A stretch of DNA of 64,000 nucleotides from Trichosphaerium sp. ATCC 40318 (taxonomy: Eukaryota > Discosea > Flabellinia > Trichosidae): contig JALMLS010000215.1 in assembly GCA_038496445.1 (NCBI GenBank), positions 186,001-250,000 of the forward strand, given 5' to 3'. The notes beneath the pieces are model-generated. The model saw only the letters and a program-made list of their open reading frames with translations. It had not been told where the DNA came from and searched no databases. Of the stretch, positions 46,056 through 56,552 are shown one piece after another. Positions within the stretch are counted from its first letter, which is position 1, and every line of letters begins with the position of its first letter. Both the position numbers and the translations under genes were made by a program.

Positions 46056-46843
46056 TTATGTGAGGCAATGGTAATGTGTAAATAATTGCATACTTACTGT
46101 CAAGCTTTTGATTGTGCAAGGCGGTGTAGGATCTATTACACCATTGTGGCCTTCAATTTCTAAAATGGTACCTTCATCCTAATAAGAGAGTGTGATGTAC
46201 ATCTTCAGCATCAATACATTTTTTGAAAATAATGAAAAAAAAAATCCCTTGTAAGAGTAATACAGTATGTCGTCATTTGAACCAAATGCCATAAACCGAG
46301 GATCAGGAATAGTATCATTGTCAAAACTCTCAGTATTAGAAATACCACAGCTTTTCTCATTGGCGTCTCATCAAACTTAGTGAGCTCTGCTAGTGTGAGG
46401 AGTACTGTGCTATCATAAAAATCAACAAAGGGCCACAAGCCGATCAAAACAAACCTCAAAATTCATCGTGGTGCTCTTTGGGAAGTACAACTTGACCCTA
46501 AAGAATAAATAACTAGAACGTATTTGTGTTTGTATACGCACCTCATATTGTAGAGTAAAGTTCAAGCGACTTAGTCCTTTTATTGAAGTTAGACTTGCTC
46601 GGTGACCACTGTTAGAGCTCGTAGCACGTGGAACGATTCATAAATCCTGCGAACTTATGCGCTCTGTGCTCTCCCAGATATTTATCAGATGCATCACCTC
46701 TATCATAAACACGAAGTTTTATCTCTTCGCTGGAGAAGGGATCGAACTGAAAAAGGGTTTACCTTTATCTCGAAAAAAAAGAAAACTTGCACTTTTGACT
46801 TTCTGAACCTACCATCACACAAAGGACTTCCATAAGGATACAT
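46056..46843 (-). CDS. C2-like domain protein, exon structure partly unresolved
   Basis: Starting at ATG 46843, exon 1 reads MYPYGSPLCD. An intron ending CTTTTTCAG joins it to FDPFSSEEIKLRVYDRGDAS and DKYLGEH, the beta-strand pattern of a C2 domain (here without a full Asp set). Later exons read RASLTSIKGLSRLNFTLQYE, GQVVLPKEHHDEF, SCGISNTESFDNDTIPDPRF and DEGTILEIEGHNGVIDPTPP. The junction near 46,640 is unclear. The end at 46056 is the first stop after an unspliced GTAAGT and may be wrong. C2 domains bind phospholipids, often with calcium; that role here is inference. Confidence 0.4.
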
Positions 46844-47677
46844 CAATAGGCTAGCTGGTATTTGTATACGAACGCACAACTGGTAAAATTACCAATCTTT
46901 CTATAACTTGTATTAGCTCTCGAATAGCGTAAGAAATAAAGCAAAGTACGTAATTATTTAGCGGTTTGGTGAGTATTTCATTTGAAAGCTGTTAGCTTAT
47001 TTTTCAAAAATTCATAATTGTCTCTCGGCTACACCAACGTTATCCACATGCGTAAGCGATGTAGAAAAGAGCATTAAAACCATTTCATAAATTTGGAAAA
47101 AGGTTTTTTTTTGTGAACCTCTTGCTTACAAAGCATCCCAAACGCTTTTATTCGCCCAAATACATAGAAGTTGTCTTTGCCAAATATTTGGCAGCTTTTT
47201 TTTTCAAGTCAGTCAAGTTAACGGATAAAGATGTTGCCGGGTTTCCTTTCTGAGCATAGTAAAAAAAAACACTGAGCGTTATCTTGACGTGACTTGACTC
47301 TAAATGGGTAATAAATTGCGTTGTATGTATGAGAAAATGAAAAACTGTATTTATTATTATATTTCCCAATATACTCTATGCCACGCCCATTTTATTGGAT
47401 GTTGTGTGGTAGTATCTGCAACCAATTCTTCAAACGGTTCTTCATATTCAGGGTCATATTCAATGAACTTGAGAGTGCTACCCTGGTTGGTACTCATGAA
47501 TGCGTCATGTGTTGTCAAGAGATTTGTTGTAAAAAAGTTGAAAAAACATTTGTGTTGTCCTCACCAAAAATTTCCATTTTTTCATTTTAATGCCTTGAGG
47601 AGATTGCAAATGACCATAAAAAAACAAGACAGATATTATAATATTCCAAAACAAAGTAGTGAAGAGCAAAGTTTAGT
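46844..47677. other. Intergenic, nothing recognised
   Basis: AT-rich sequence lies between the C2-like gene and the 3' end of the MFS gene. A plus-strand frame over 47304-47825 is open but overlaps the conserved end of the MFS gene and has no family features. Confidence 0.4.
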
Positions 47678-49609
47678 TTACTCTGCTTTTACTTGTTTTT
47701 TTATCTTCATTGATCTAGACATAAAATACAAAGCGACCGATATAATGGCGCACAATACGGATGGTGAAGAAAGTCCAGCTGTATCCAAAAGAACACCACT
47801 AGCAGTAGGAGCGAGAATCCTGTAAAGAAAAAAAAATCAAAAAACGCAAATACAAAACAAAGCTTAGCAGCCGCGTATGGTTCCTTGGGTCCGGAAAAGA
47901 TGGAACAAATAGAAAAATGATGTACCTCGTAAGTGATCCTAATGCTGCAGATACACCCAATGTACCACCAACCTCATGCGCTTCAACCTCCTTTATAACA
48001 ATAAGTAAAAAATAAATAAAAATATCATGTGCTAAGTCACGTGCATTTGATACTTTAGCTGTAATGATTGTAAATACAACTCCACTTAATACACCCAAAG
48101 GAATTAATACAATGACATGTTGCCATAATGCAAACGTGATACCCGAAAAGATATAACTAACAGCGAGAAGAGCAAAACTATCCTATACGAACAAAGCTTG
48201 TCAGAAAAAAAAAATGAAAGAAATATTTGGTTTTTTTTTTCTTCTGTAGTGAACGTACCGCAAGTAAGTTGCTATTCTCGAACCGCTTTGTGATTCGACG
48301 GAAACCTCCCATTGAAATAGAGTACACAAGACCAAAAAAAGTTAGCAGTAAGCTGCTTTCCATTCTGTTAAGGTTAAGTCTTCCTATTTTTATATCATTA
48401 GTTTAAGTTCACTTACCCCGTTTCTGTACCTTTGTTGTAGAACCCAAATGATGTTTCAAACGCTGTAAAATTGAATCCACTCAAGAATCGCATTATTAAG
48501 AAGAAACCTACAAGCAAGGATTACGAAAAAAAAAATATCTAAGTGTTGGACTGTGACGCATTTAACGCTCCTAAATCGCCAACGAAGCCTCTATTAATAT
48601 CATACTATTGCGTACCTAGCGTTTTATCTTGTAGACATTTATATAATCCTCCAAAAGAAGGTAACACAGATCTTTGACCTGATTTTTCTCGTTTCTCAGG
48701 AGGTAATGACTCTGGAAGGAAGAAAAGTACTCTAAAATTAAATATGATTAATAAATACGCACACAAACTAAAAGAAGAGGCTGTGAGTAAAATTTTAGCG
48801 AACAAAAAAAAGTAATACAGCATTATAGAACTGTCTAAAGTCAGTGAGATTGCTCAAACAAAAAAAAATTTCGAAAAAAAAAATGTGACACGTGGCCATC
48901 CGAGAACTTAATGTCTCCGCACCCAAAGAAGTTTATAACACATAGAACAGCAGCTAGATAAGACGGTACGCTCATACCATATCGTGAAAGCGTTCCTCCA
49001 ATAGCGGGACCTACCGTGAACCCGAGACTAAACATTGGTGTCAGTTAACGCAAGAAAAGGTTGAATTGATCGCAACCGGATAAAAAAAACCCGCTGAGAT
49101 TTTGGTGATGTCAAATGTCGACTGCTTCTCTTTACAGTATTTTTTTTATAACGTTAACGCACCCAAACATTGCGCCTATGAGTCCCATACCTCTTTCGCG
49201 TTGTTCTGGCGATGTTATGTCTATTTCGTGTTAGGATGTCGTAAAATGTAATCGATATGCTACCTGCAATATACGACTGCGCAAGGGATATGTTACCGCC
49301 TAGAAGGCCGTCCAAAATTCTACTTAAAAATAACATCCAAATGGTGTCAGCCCGCGCCAGGAGTACAAATGATGTAAAGGTTCCAGCGACACAGACTAAT
49401 AGAAGTGGTCTACGGCCAAACTTATCACTTAGTGCACCAATCACTGGTACTGCGAAGAGTTGGGCCAACGCATTGCTCGCTTGAAGTAACCCAACCATCG
49501 TAGGGCTCATTCCGAGCTCTTTGGTGAAGTAAGGGAAGAGTGGGAGTACAAGGCTAAAGCCAAGCACGTCTACTAATACAAACAGCAATAGTAGTGGCCA
49601 TGGACTCAT
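47678..49609 (-). CDS. Major facilitator superfamily transporter (DHA1/TetA-like)
   Basis: The ATG at 49609 starts MSPWPLLLLFVLVDVLGFSL. TM1 and TM2 are followed by the MFS motif GALSDKFGRRPLLL (about 49,450). TM4 reads LSRILDGLLGGNISLAQSYI. An exon with RGMGLIGAMFG leads to LGFTVGPAIGGTLSRYG, the usual TM5. A loop with FFLPESLPPEKREKS separates the halves. The second half includes SLLLTFFGLVYSISMGGFRR and VEAHEVGGTLGVSAALGSL. The last exon ends FMSRSMKIKKQVKAE with stop at 47678. It is an inner or plasma membrane proton-coupled exporter by family; the substrate is unknown. One intron (48044-47991) uses a GC donor. The start codon lies 131 bp from that of the divergent gene at 49741. Confidence 0.82.
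47991..48044 (-). other. GC-AG intron, donor GCACGTG
   Basis: The exon ends ITAKVSN and the intron is GCACGTGACTT to TTATAAAG (54 nt). The next exon begins EVEAHEVGGTLG. The length is divisible by three and the frame is open, so retention would add 18 residues to a conserved MFS helix. Removal restores the usual spacing. Confidence 0.7.
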
Positions 49610-49740
49610 CGGGAGAAGCGTTTACAGCCAAGAAGGCGATTTTTGTTAAATAATCTCTTCAACGTGAAAAACCGCTAAAAAACCAACTTTACGTCAAGAT
49701 GGTTCCTGCTTTTAAATCTTGATCTTCTCCAAGTACTTGA

Positions 49741-51886
49741 ATGGGCGACAACTGGCCAACAGACGATAAAGCTAAAATCGTTGTTGATGACAATTATCGT
49801 TTAGTTACTATTATACAAGCGCTTTATCACCTTGAGGAGTTTAGAGAGTTCTTTTTAACTCATACTGCCTCTAACAAGCTCAACAACAAACAATTAAGCT
49901 ATCACTTAAGGGTAACTGTTTAAAAATACTCAATTACGCCGTAACAATGACCATAGATCATATTCGAAGAGTTAGAGGATGATACAAACCAAGATCAAAT
50001 TATTACAGCTGATGAGGCCGTTAAAACATTTAAGAGCCTAGCTACACCCAAGGTACGTCAATTTCAAAGCGTCAAATTCAATTTAAACAAAAACCAACCG
50101 CTACATAGACAACAACAACACTACGCCACTTTACAGAAGTTCTCTTCATAATAACACAGGAAATCTACGCTGTTGATAAAAACGCTGCAGCAATAGCTGA
50201 AGTAATTTTTAACATTCCAGAACAAGTGCGTGCGCTATTTAACCATGCATAGCAACGCGACAGCGTATGTCTAACCATTTTTTGACGTTCTTAGGACAAG
50301 TCCAAAAAAGATCAAAAAAAAAGTTATTATTCCCACAAGAAGGTGTTGTCTTCACTCAGGAAAAACGAAAAGGATTGTGTTGGGAAGGCTCTTGCTTTGT
50401 TTTTTGAAATAGCCGAAGGAAATAATTTACAACCTCCAATTGTAACAGGTTGTATTGGTTGGCCTCCTGCTCCAAAAGTCTTCACAAAGCAGCATCATTT
50501 AGGTACGTCAGTTTTTTTTGGGTCAAAAGAGTTACGGGTAACAGAGTGAAAATCCGCTTTTTTTTCCCCAACAGAAAGACCTCACGATTTCGGTTTTTAA
50601 ATCAGTATTTTCAAGGAGTGGTAAAAAACCCATAGAATTTGAAAGCACAAAACTGTAATTACAGTCTTGAATCTACTGCTTTTTTTTTCTTCTTTTTTTC
50701 TTCTTTTTTTTTTTGGGTTACTAACAGCTTTTTTAATATAGATCTTATCAACAGCTTAAACAAGAATGTAACCTATCTCTTCGATGCCACAGATAAATAC
50801 ACGCTATTAGGATTAATGTACTTTTGTCCAACCAAAAATTGTCATGGAGTGTACTTGTATGACGCAAAAAAAGGTTGGCAACGTTTTATGAATGGAAAAG
50901 TACACAATGTACGAAGATTAATTTATTTCCATTCTTTTCCTTGTTGTTCTTCTATATCACATGCTTGAGACAACAAACTCTTTTTTCGAATTAACTTTGA
51001 CTTTTTCATCTCACATGGTTTTTTTTTTAGTTGGGACGGTTTTGGTTTAAAGTTGGCTATGATATGCACGTAGAGGGTTTCTATCCGAATATAGTCTATT
51101 ATGCGGATATGGAGTCACCTGCAGCATATAAACAACATTATACAGACGAACTACCAATAGACACGGACCATTTGAAGAATAACAAGTACATTATTTTGGA
51201 TACTTCAGAATTGAAAAAACCAAAAAGTGATAAGAAGAATGGAGATAAGAAGAAAGTAAAACCAAAGGACCCCAAGAACACAGGAAATAAAAAAGCCCCT
51301 GCAACCAATAATGGTGGTAATCCTCCTGTTAATCCTGCTGGCAATCCAGGTGGCAATCCAGGTGGCAATCCAGGTGGTAATCCAGGTGGCAATCCAGGTG
51401 GCAATCCAGGTGGCAATCCAGCTGGTAATCCAGGTGTTAATCCAGCTGGTAATCCAGGTGTTAATCCAGCTGGTAATCCAGGTGGCAATCCAGGTGGCAA
51501 TCCAGGTGGCAATCCGGGTAAATCCAGGTGGTCAATTGCAGTATTATGATGATGATATAGTGATGGGTGATTCTGATGACGATTCAAAAGCTAAAGCTGT
51601 TAACCAGCAACCTCTTCCTGTTGGTCCTGTGCAAAACCCTCCTCTTCCTTACAACGATAGTGTAGAAATGATTGATGTCGAAGAATTAGAAGCAAAAGCT
51701 AAAGCAAAAGCAGCAGCAGCTAAGGCAAGAGCAGAAGCAGCAGCTAAGGTGAGAGCAATAGCAGCAGCTAAGGCAAAAGCAGAAGCGGAAGCCAAAGCAA
51801 AAGCAGAAGCAGAAGCTAAAGCAAAAGCAGCAGCAGCTAACCCAAAAGCGGATACTAAGCCTCCTAAGAAATCTCGTCGTATGTGA
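49741..51886 (+). CDS. USP53/54-like inactive ubiquitin-specific peptidase with repeat tail
   Basis: The start is ATG 49741. The first exon reads DDNYRLVTIIQALYHLEEF, matching the NCFLNAAVQVLWQL-type start of USP domains, but the catalytic Cys position holds Tyr or Arg. The next exons give TADEAVKTFKSLA and DKNAAAIAEVIFNI, like the DAAE..E helices of USP54-type proteins. The C-terminal subdomain reads YTLLGLMYFCPTKNCHGVYL, then GWQRFMNGKV and YDMHVEGFYPNIVYYAD, matching the end of the peptidase fold. A Lys/Pro linker follows, then about 14 NPGG-like repeats (51317-51520), an acidic stretch (YYDDDIVMGDSDDD) and a long Ala/Lys/Glu helix to 51886. The repeat and the helix are in different frames, joined by a 24-nt apparent intron or an indel. 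It probably acts as a non-catalytic ubiquitin-related scaffold. Confidence 0.6.
51317..51520 (+). repeat. 12-bp tandem repeat encoding NPGG/NPAG
   Basis: About 17 units of the form GGTGGCAATCCA run with few changes. Translation of the opposite strand gives a Leu-Pro-Gly frame that is only a shadow of the repeat. Confidence 0.9.
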
Positions 51887-52144
51887 AAAAAATTAAATTT
51901 ATGAAAAAATACTTTGACATCAACCTAACTTTCTTAAGCTTGGGGATGGAATTTTTTACAATATATAACGTCAAAATTATATAATACTTCTGAGACAAAG
52001 CTTGAGAAGGTAGGCGAAAAAAGAGGTAAGAAAGTTTTGTACAGGTCATATATTAAGATATCAATTTCAACTTGACTTAACTGTTTTCTTATTTGCTTTC
52101 TTTTTTTCACTTAAGAACAACACCTCATGTTTCACGTGTACTAA

Positions 52145-53540
52145 TGCTATCACTATTAGACAGGGTTCCAGCTGCGCAACCTGCTACTTTCCGAGTAATA
52201 GCGGATCCTAAGGGCCCGCCAACTAAAAAACGAGTTATTAGCTTTCAACCATCGGTTGCTAAAGCAACAGCCCAATTTAAATATGCCCCTCCACCTGTTC
52301 TAAAACAACCTCTTCTAAAACCTGTACCACCACCGGTTGTTCATACATTTCCTTCTCCTTTCAAAAAGAACGCTGACAAGGAGATAAAACCTTATAAACC
52401 ATATCAATTACCACCATACGATAGTTCAGCAGCAGATGCGGAACTAGCAAAGCCAGTTGAGGTTCCTGAAAATCATAACCCAATTTTGGGAAACCAGTTG
52501 CACGAAATTGTGGGCTCATTAAACAGTACGTCAAGTCAAGGCGTTTAAACACGTCTGGTGTTTGGACTTTTTTTTGTTCACTTTTTATTCTAACTCTGTT
52601 TGCAACTTTAGGAACGCACACAATTAAACCGTATGCTATCACGATAGGTGAACCACCGTCACCCGAGAAGGAAGTAGAGAAGTTCGATCCTCCTCCTCGT
52701 TTCACTCCAAAGAGGACACATCGTCACTTTAAGCTTGCTGTAGAGCCAGTCCCTGATCCGTACGTTAAAAGTTTTGTGAATGATTTATTGAATTCTTTGT
52801 TAGTGGTGCATCCGTTCCAATACATAACCAATCTGTTGCTTCTTGGATGGTATCTCCGTTTACATGGTTTGAGCCGAAGAACGATATAAAAGATGAGCAA
52901 AGCTTCTCCACGATATCCTTCTATGATAAAGCTCCTCTTGCTGAGCCCATACCCAATACTCAAAGTAAGTAGTTGAGTAAAGACAAAATCAAAATCCCAA
53001 CTTTTTCAGCTACGCGCAACGAATTATATTCTAAATGACTCGCTTTAGCTAGTAGAAAGCGAATTAGGCGACCAGGTCCATGGACTGAAGAACCTATAGC
53101 GAAACGACGAAGAATCAACCGCGCCGGTCTAATAGCTACCACAAACACAGTACGTTGCAAACTACTACGCATACACAAGCCTAACAACGTTTCTAGTCTC
53201 ATGCCGTAAATTCTTATGCTAAACCATCTTATGGCAACAGCGATAGCAGCTACGTACCGTACGCCATTCTATTCGAAAATCTAATTGAAAATGTCTCAAA
53301 TTTCGCGTGTTTTTGAATTAACCGTTTACTTGTAGTTTTGAGACGAGTAAAGTTGTTCACCATTTACGTGGAACGAGTTTAGATCGTATGTCTCCTTCAG
53401 CTAAGCCTAACTCGCGAAATTTGAGAAATGTACGTGCTGGTAGTACGCTTATGCAATCAGGACCAAGCTATTTGTCTTCAAGAAGGCGTCATCACAACAA
53501 AACCAAGTTTTTCTTCAAGCCACCTGCTGCTCAAGAATAA
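52145..53540 (+). CDS. Basic Pro-rich protein, unknown (may be 3' part of the USP-like gene)
   Basis: An ATG near 52145 gives MLSLLDRVPAAQPATFRVIA, followed by Pro/Lys-rich sequence (APPPVLKQPLLKPVPPPVVH). Introns beginning GTACGT at about 52526 and 52760, and GTAAGT at about 52967, separate exons reading GTHTIKPYAITIGEPPSPEK, WMVSPFTWFEPKNDIKDEQS and SRKRIRRPGPWTEEPIAKRR. The last exon has RNLRNVRAGSTLMQSGPSYL and a basic end, with stop at 53540. Arg/Lys clusters suggest nuclear location. The 250-bp gap after 51886 is longer than introns nearby, so I keep it separate. A single gene from 49741 is also possible. Confidence 0.5.
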
Positions 53541-53724
53541 ATAAAAAAAACCCACCTTGTATTTTGACATAGCTGTCTGTGCGTTGAATTTCATTAGCAA
53601 ATGTAGACAATCTCGAGTTTCGCCCATTATTCTTTATCATCCATTTTATTATTTTTTTTTGAGTTAAATCAAGTCACGTGTCACTTTTCAATTTGTAAAA
53701 AACACGTGAATCTGTGTAGTACAT

Positions 53725-54123
53725 TTGGCCGGTGTACACTCAATTGATATAAGTAGTATGAGTGCCTCGTATCATCGTGGGTCTAGGGGACTTTCAGGAG
53801 AAGGTCTCAAGGCACTACAGGAGTACATATGCTCAATTTCGCTGGAAACGAGGTTTACGACCTTCAGACTTGAAGGACTTACAGGTGTCTATGCAATCAA
53901 CTTGGAGCATGACCTTGATGTATCAATCAACAATATTACCGACGTTTTGAAAAGCATACAGGTCATGAGTCACGGTGCAGCAGGAGTACACACTACTAAC
54001 CTCATATTTTGCGGTGAAATAACAGATGAGGGTATCATAGTATTAGCTGGAGTGTTTTCGCATACTGTGCACGTGATATCGAATAAATCACGTGCTTTGG
54101 AGAATCGTAGAATATGGTCATAG
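53725..54123 (+). pseudogene. LRR relic of the F-box/LRR family
   Basis: The frame starts with AGVHSIDISS and later has AGVHTTNLIFCGEITDEGI, the repeat type of the gene at 10740. Only two good LRRs remain and there is no F-box upstream. The middle is degenerate. It is likely a fragment rather than a gene. Confidence 0.55.
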
Positions 54124-54283
54124 TGGACGCTAGCTGAGCAAACACTTGTAGTTACCCTTGACTGAAAATATGGAATGAAGATGGACATTAGAATTATTGT
54201 ACATTATTAAAAATAGTAACAAAACCATGTATTTTTGGCTGTAACTGATTTATTTATGACAATACTTAGGCAGCCAAAGAAGT

Positions 54284-54813
54284 CTATGACGATCCGCGAT
54301 GAATAGTATAAACATCCCAGGGTTTTGGAGTGTTTGTTATTGCTCTTGGTCTGCATCCATTACAACAAGCTTGCTTTGTCATACAATAACAGCTATATCC
54401 AAATCCACCGCTGTAAGACAAAAAGGTGCGTTTTAAAGTATAGACTGTATCGGAACATTGTGAATCTCTTAGAGCGGCAGCAGCACAATCGCTAGCAAAG
54501 TGACGGGCGTTCCAAAGTTCAATACGTCCTCTGATAAGTGAATCTTTCTTGCAATTCCTCCATGTATCTCCAGGGCAATCGTGATGTCTTGGTTTATCTC
54601 TGCCAAGGCATTGGTAACCGAATTGACCGTCGCATGGTTCTCCCAGAGATCTCACAATGTCTTTGCATATCGGATGGATAAGATTGGCATTGTATATACT
54701 TGGTTGTAGACGTCTAGGTAGGACCATGAACCCTGCACATGAACCTCTTTTCTCACAAGAATGTTTACAAACATCAAAATCGTTGTAAATTCTGTGACAA
54801 TCTATGAGAAAAT
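54284..54813 (-). CDS. Cysteine-rich protein, first exon not found
   Basis: The main exon gives about 175 residues with some 20 cysteines (CHRIYNDFDVCKHSCEKRGS, GEPCDGQFGYQCLGRDK, YSCYCMTKQACCNGCRP), as in secreted disulphide-rich proteins. The stop is at 54284. The frame has no ATG at its 5' end, and the sequence TTTTCTCATAG before 54806 looks like an intron end. The missing first exon, probably with a signal peptide, would lie at or beyond 54,830 and so overlap the divergent gene's leader. I do not recognise the family. Confidence 0.5.
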
Positions 54814-54961
54814 ACAACTAAACGCGGGTATACTTTAGTTCTAATAAGGTTTATTTCAGGGTTTTTTTTTCAAATGTCTGGCTATTTGTGGAGAAATTAT
54901 TTCTTCATGTCCACTTTTGGAACGGTCTTGCTTCTTCTGTTTGCTTTTTTAAAGCTTCAAG

Positions 54962-56552
54962 ATGGCCAGCTACACCGAGATTTTAGGCTTCATAACAGAC
55001 GTACTATTCTCACTATCTATAATGGGTGCTCTCTTTACGACTCTCTCATTGTAAGCCATCAACTTTCCGTTGTAGTTTTATTACTTACAAGCCTATTTAG
55101 TACCCTTTTCGGTAAGATACGAACATATCCAATCAAGGCACTCGAACTGGAAAATAACGAAATCGTCTTCTGATTGTGTTAACCTAGTTAATTATTTACC
55201 TGTGTGTTACCATATTCTGTGGTCAGCTAATGTTTGTGGCAGGGTGGGATTTATTTTTTTACCAACTTTTTTTTTATCACGTGCTTACACGTTTAAGATT
55301 CTCTCATGGTTTAGGAAGCAAGATGTGTGCCGTGATAGGTGCATTGATACATTTTTTCTTTCTAGCGTACGTCCAACTGCTCATTGTAAGTAGAATCTTA
55401 CTTATCGTATGTTTAGTAATTTTTTTTGGTACGTGTGCACAGTTTTCACAAACCTATAACCAGTTTCAAAACATGTTTTTATTTATTGATTAATCATCGC
55501 TGTATTCTTAGGTGCTTCTGTATTGCGTTCAACTTTTACCAAGTGCGAGAACAATAAACCAACGCTTTGAGCGATTAATCAATTATTTAGATGATTGTAA
55601 AGAGGAACAGCCGTACCAGAGAACTCGAAAAGTGGTATGTAATTGAAATATATTGTAGTTGTAAATAACTCTATTTTAAGGTACCACATGATAGGATGGG
55701 GTTCGGCTAGTTGTTCGTCTTTTGGTTGTTAATCGTTTTAGGCATTCCTTTGTTGTTTGTATTGGGCGTTGGCTTGAGTAGATCTTATGGACAGACTCTA
55801 CAAGGAACAGAAGAAGATCCATACAGGGGAGCGTAAGATGCAAAGAAAGAAAACCTCTGACCTGAATCCTTTAGATGCTACCTTAGGACTGGATTGGCCG
55901 TTTTTCTTGGATTTTTCCTTCCTGGACTTATAACAATATCTGCAAATGCGGTACAAGTCTTTTTCTATTGATTGTTCGTTTAATATTTCTCCCAAGGTTT
56001 TGTTCTTCTTTGTCGCATCTGAAATTCATGGTACTCTTTCAAAGGCTCCTGAAACCGAACAAAGAGAAAAAACAAAGGTTACCCCACTTTTTGTTGATTT
56101 TGTTGTATTGTCACGTGATTCTCAACTAACTGAAATAAGGAATTCCGTGTTCTGGTTAGTATATTTGTAACAGTCGGACTTACGTGGGTATTCGGATTCA
56201 TAGGTGCTGTTTTGAGACTTGTTGTAACCACAACGACAATACCAGGAGATATTTTCGACTTTTTGTTTGCAGTTACAACTCCTTTACAGGCACGTGCTTT
56301 TCTAATAATCTACCATTTTGGCTTTATTTTGTACTTGATGGTTTTTTGACATGTGCCGATCAGGGATTCTTTATATTCGTGGCATACTGCATCAATAGGA
56401 AAGTGCGAAACCAGTGGATCAAGTTTTTTGGAAAATGTTTTCCATGTTGTACAGTTGAAGAAAAATCAACGACAAGCTCTGCTACTTTCTCTACCCGTGG
56501 AAATACAACTTCAGCAGATCAAAAATCTAACTACAACTCACAAAGAGTGTAA
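54962..56552 (+). CDS. Adhesion/secretin-like seven-transmembrane receptor, short N-terminus
   Basis: The ATG at 54962 begins MASYTEILGFITDVLFSLSI, which is TM1. A TM2 segment (LMFVAGWDLFFYQL) follows an intron ending GTCAG near 55228. TM3 reads SKMCAVIGALIHFFFLAYVQ, close to the SKxCxxxGxLxHYFFLA pattern of class B-type receptors. The strongest evidence is TM6-TM7: TVGLTWVFGFIGAV, then FLFAVTTPLQ joined to GFFIFVAYCINRKVRNQW, the adhesion-GPCR signature. That junction needs a GC-AG intron (56290-56363). The cytoplasmic tail is Ser/Thr-rich and stops at 56552. There is no large ectodomain, unlike metazoan adhesion GPCRs. Some middle exons (about 55,400-56,150) are unresolved. Confidence 0.62.
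56290..56363 (+). other. GC-AG intron, donor GCACGTG
   Basis: The exon ends TTACAG, the intron starts GCACGTGCTT and ends GATCAG, and the next exon starts GGATTC. The join makes LQGFF, a conserved TM7 motif. It is 74 nt with a stop in the upstream frame. Confidence 0.72.

Noticed and set aside
47304-47825. 173-aa plus-strand frame
   Set aside because: It overlaps the conserved last exons of the MFS gene in antisense and shows no family features.
51138-51587. Leu-Pro-Gly-rich frame on the minus strand
   Set aside because: It is the antisense reading of the 12-bp repeat in the USP-like gene; openness follows from the repeat.
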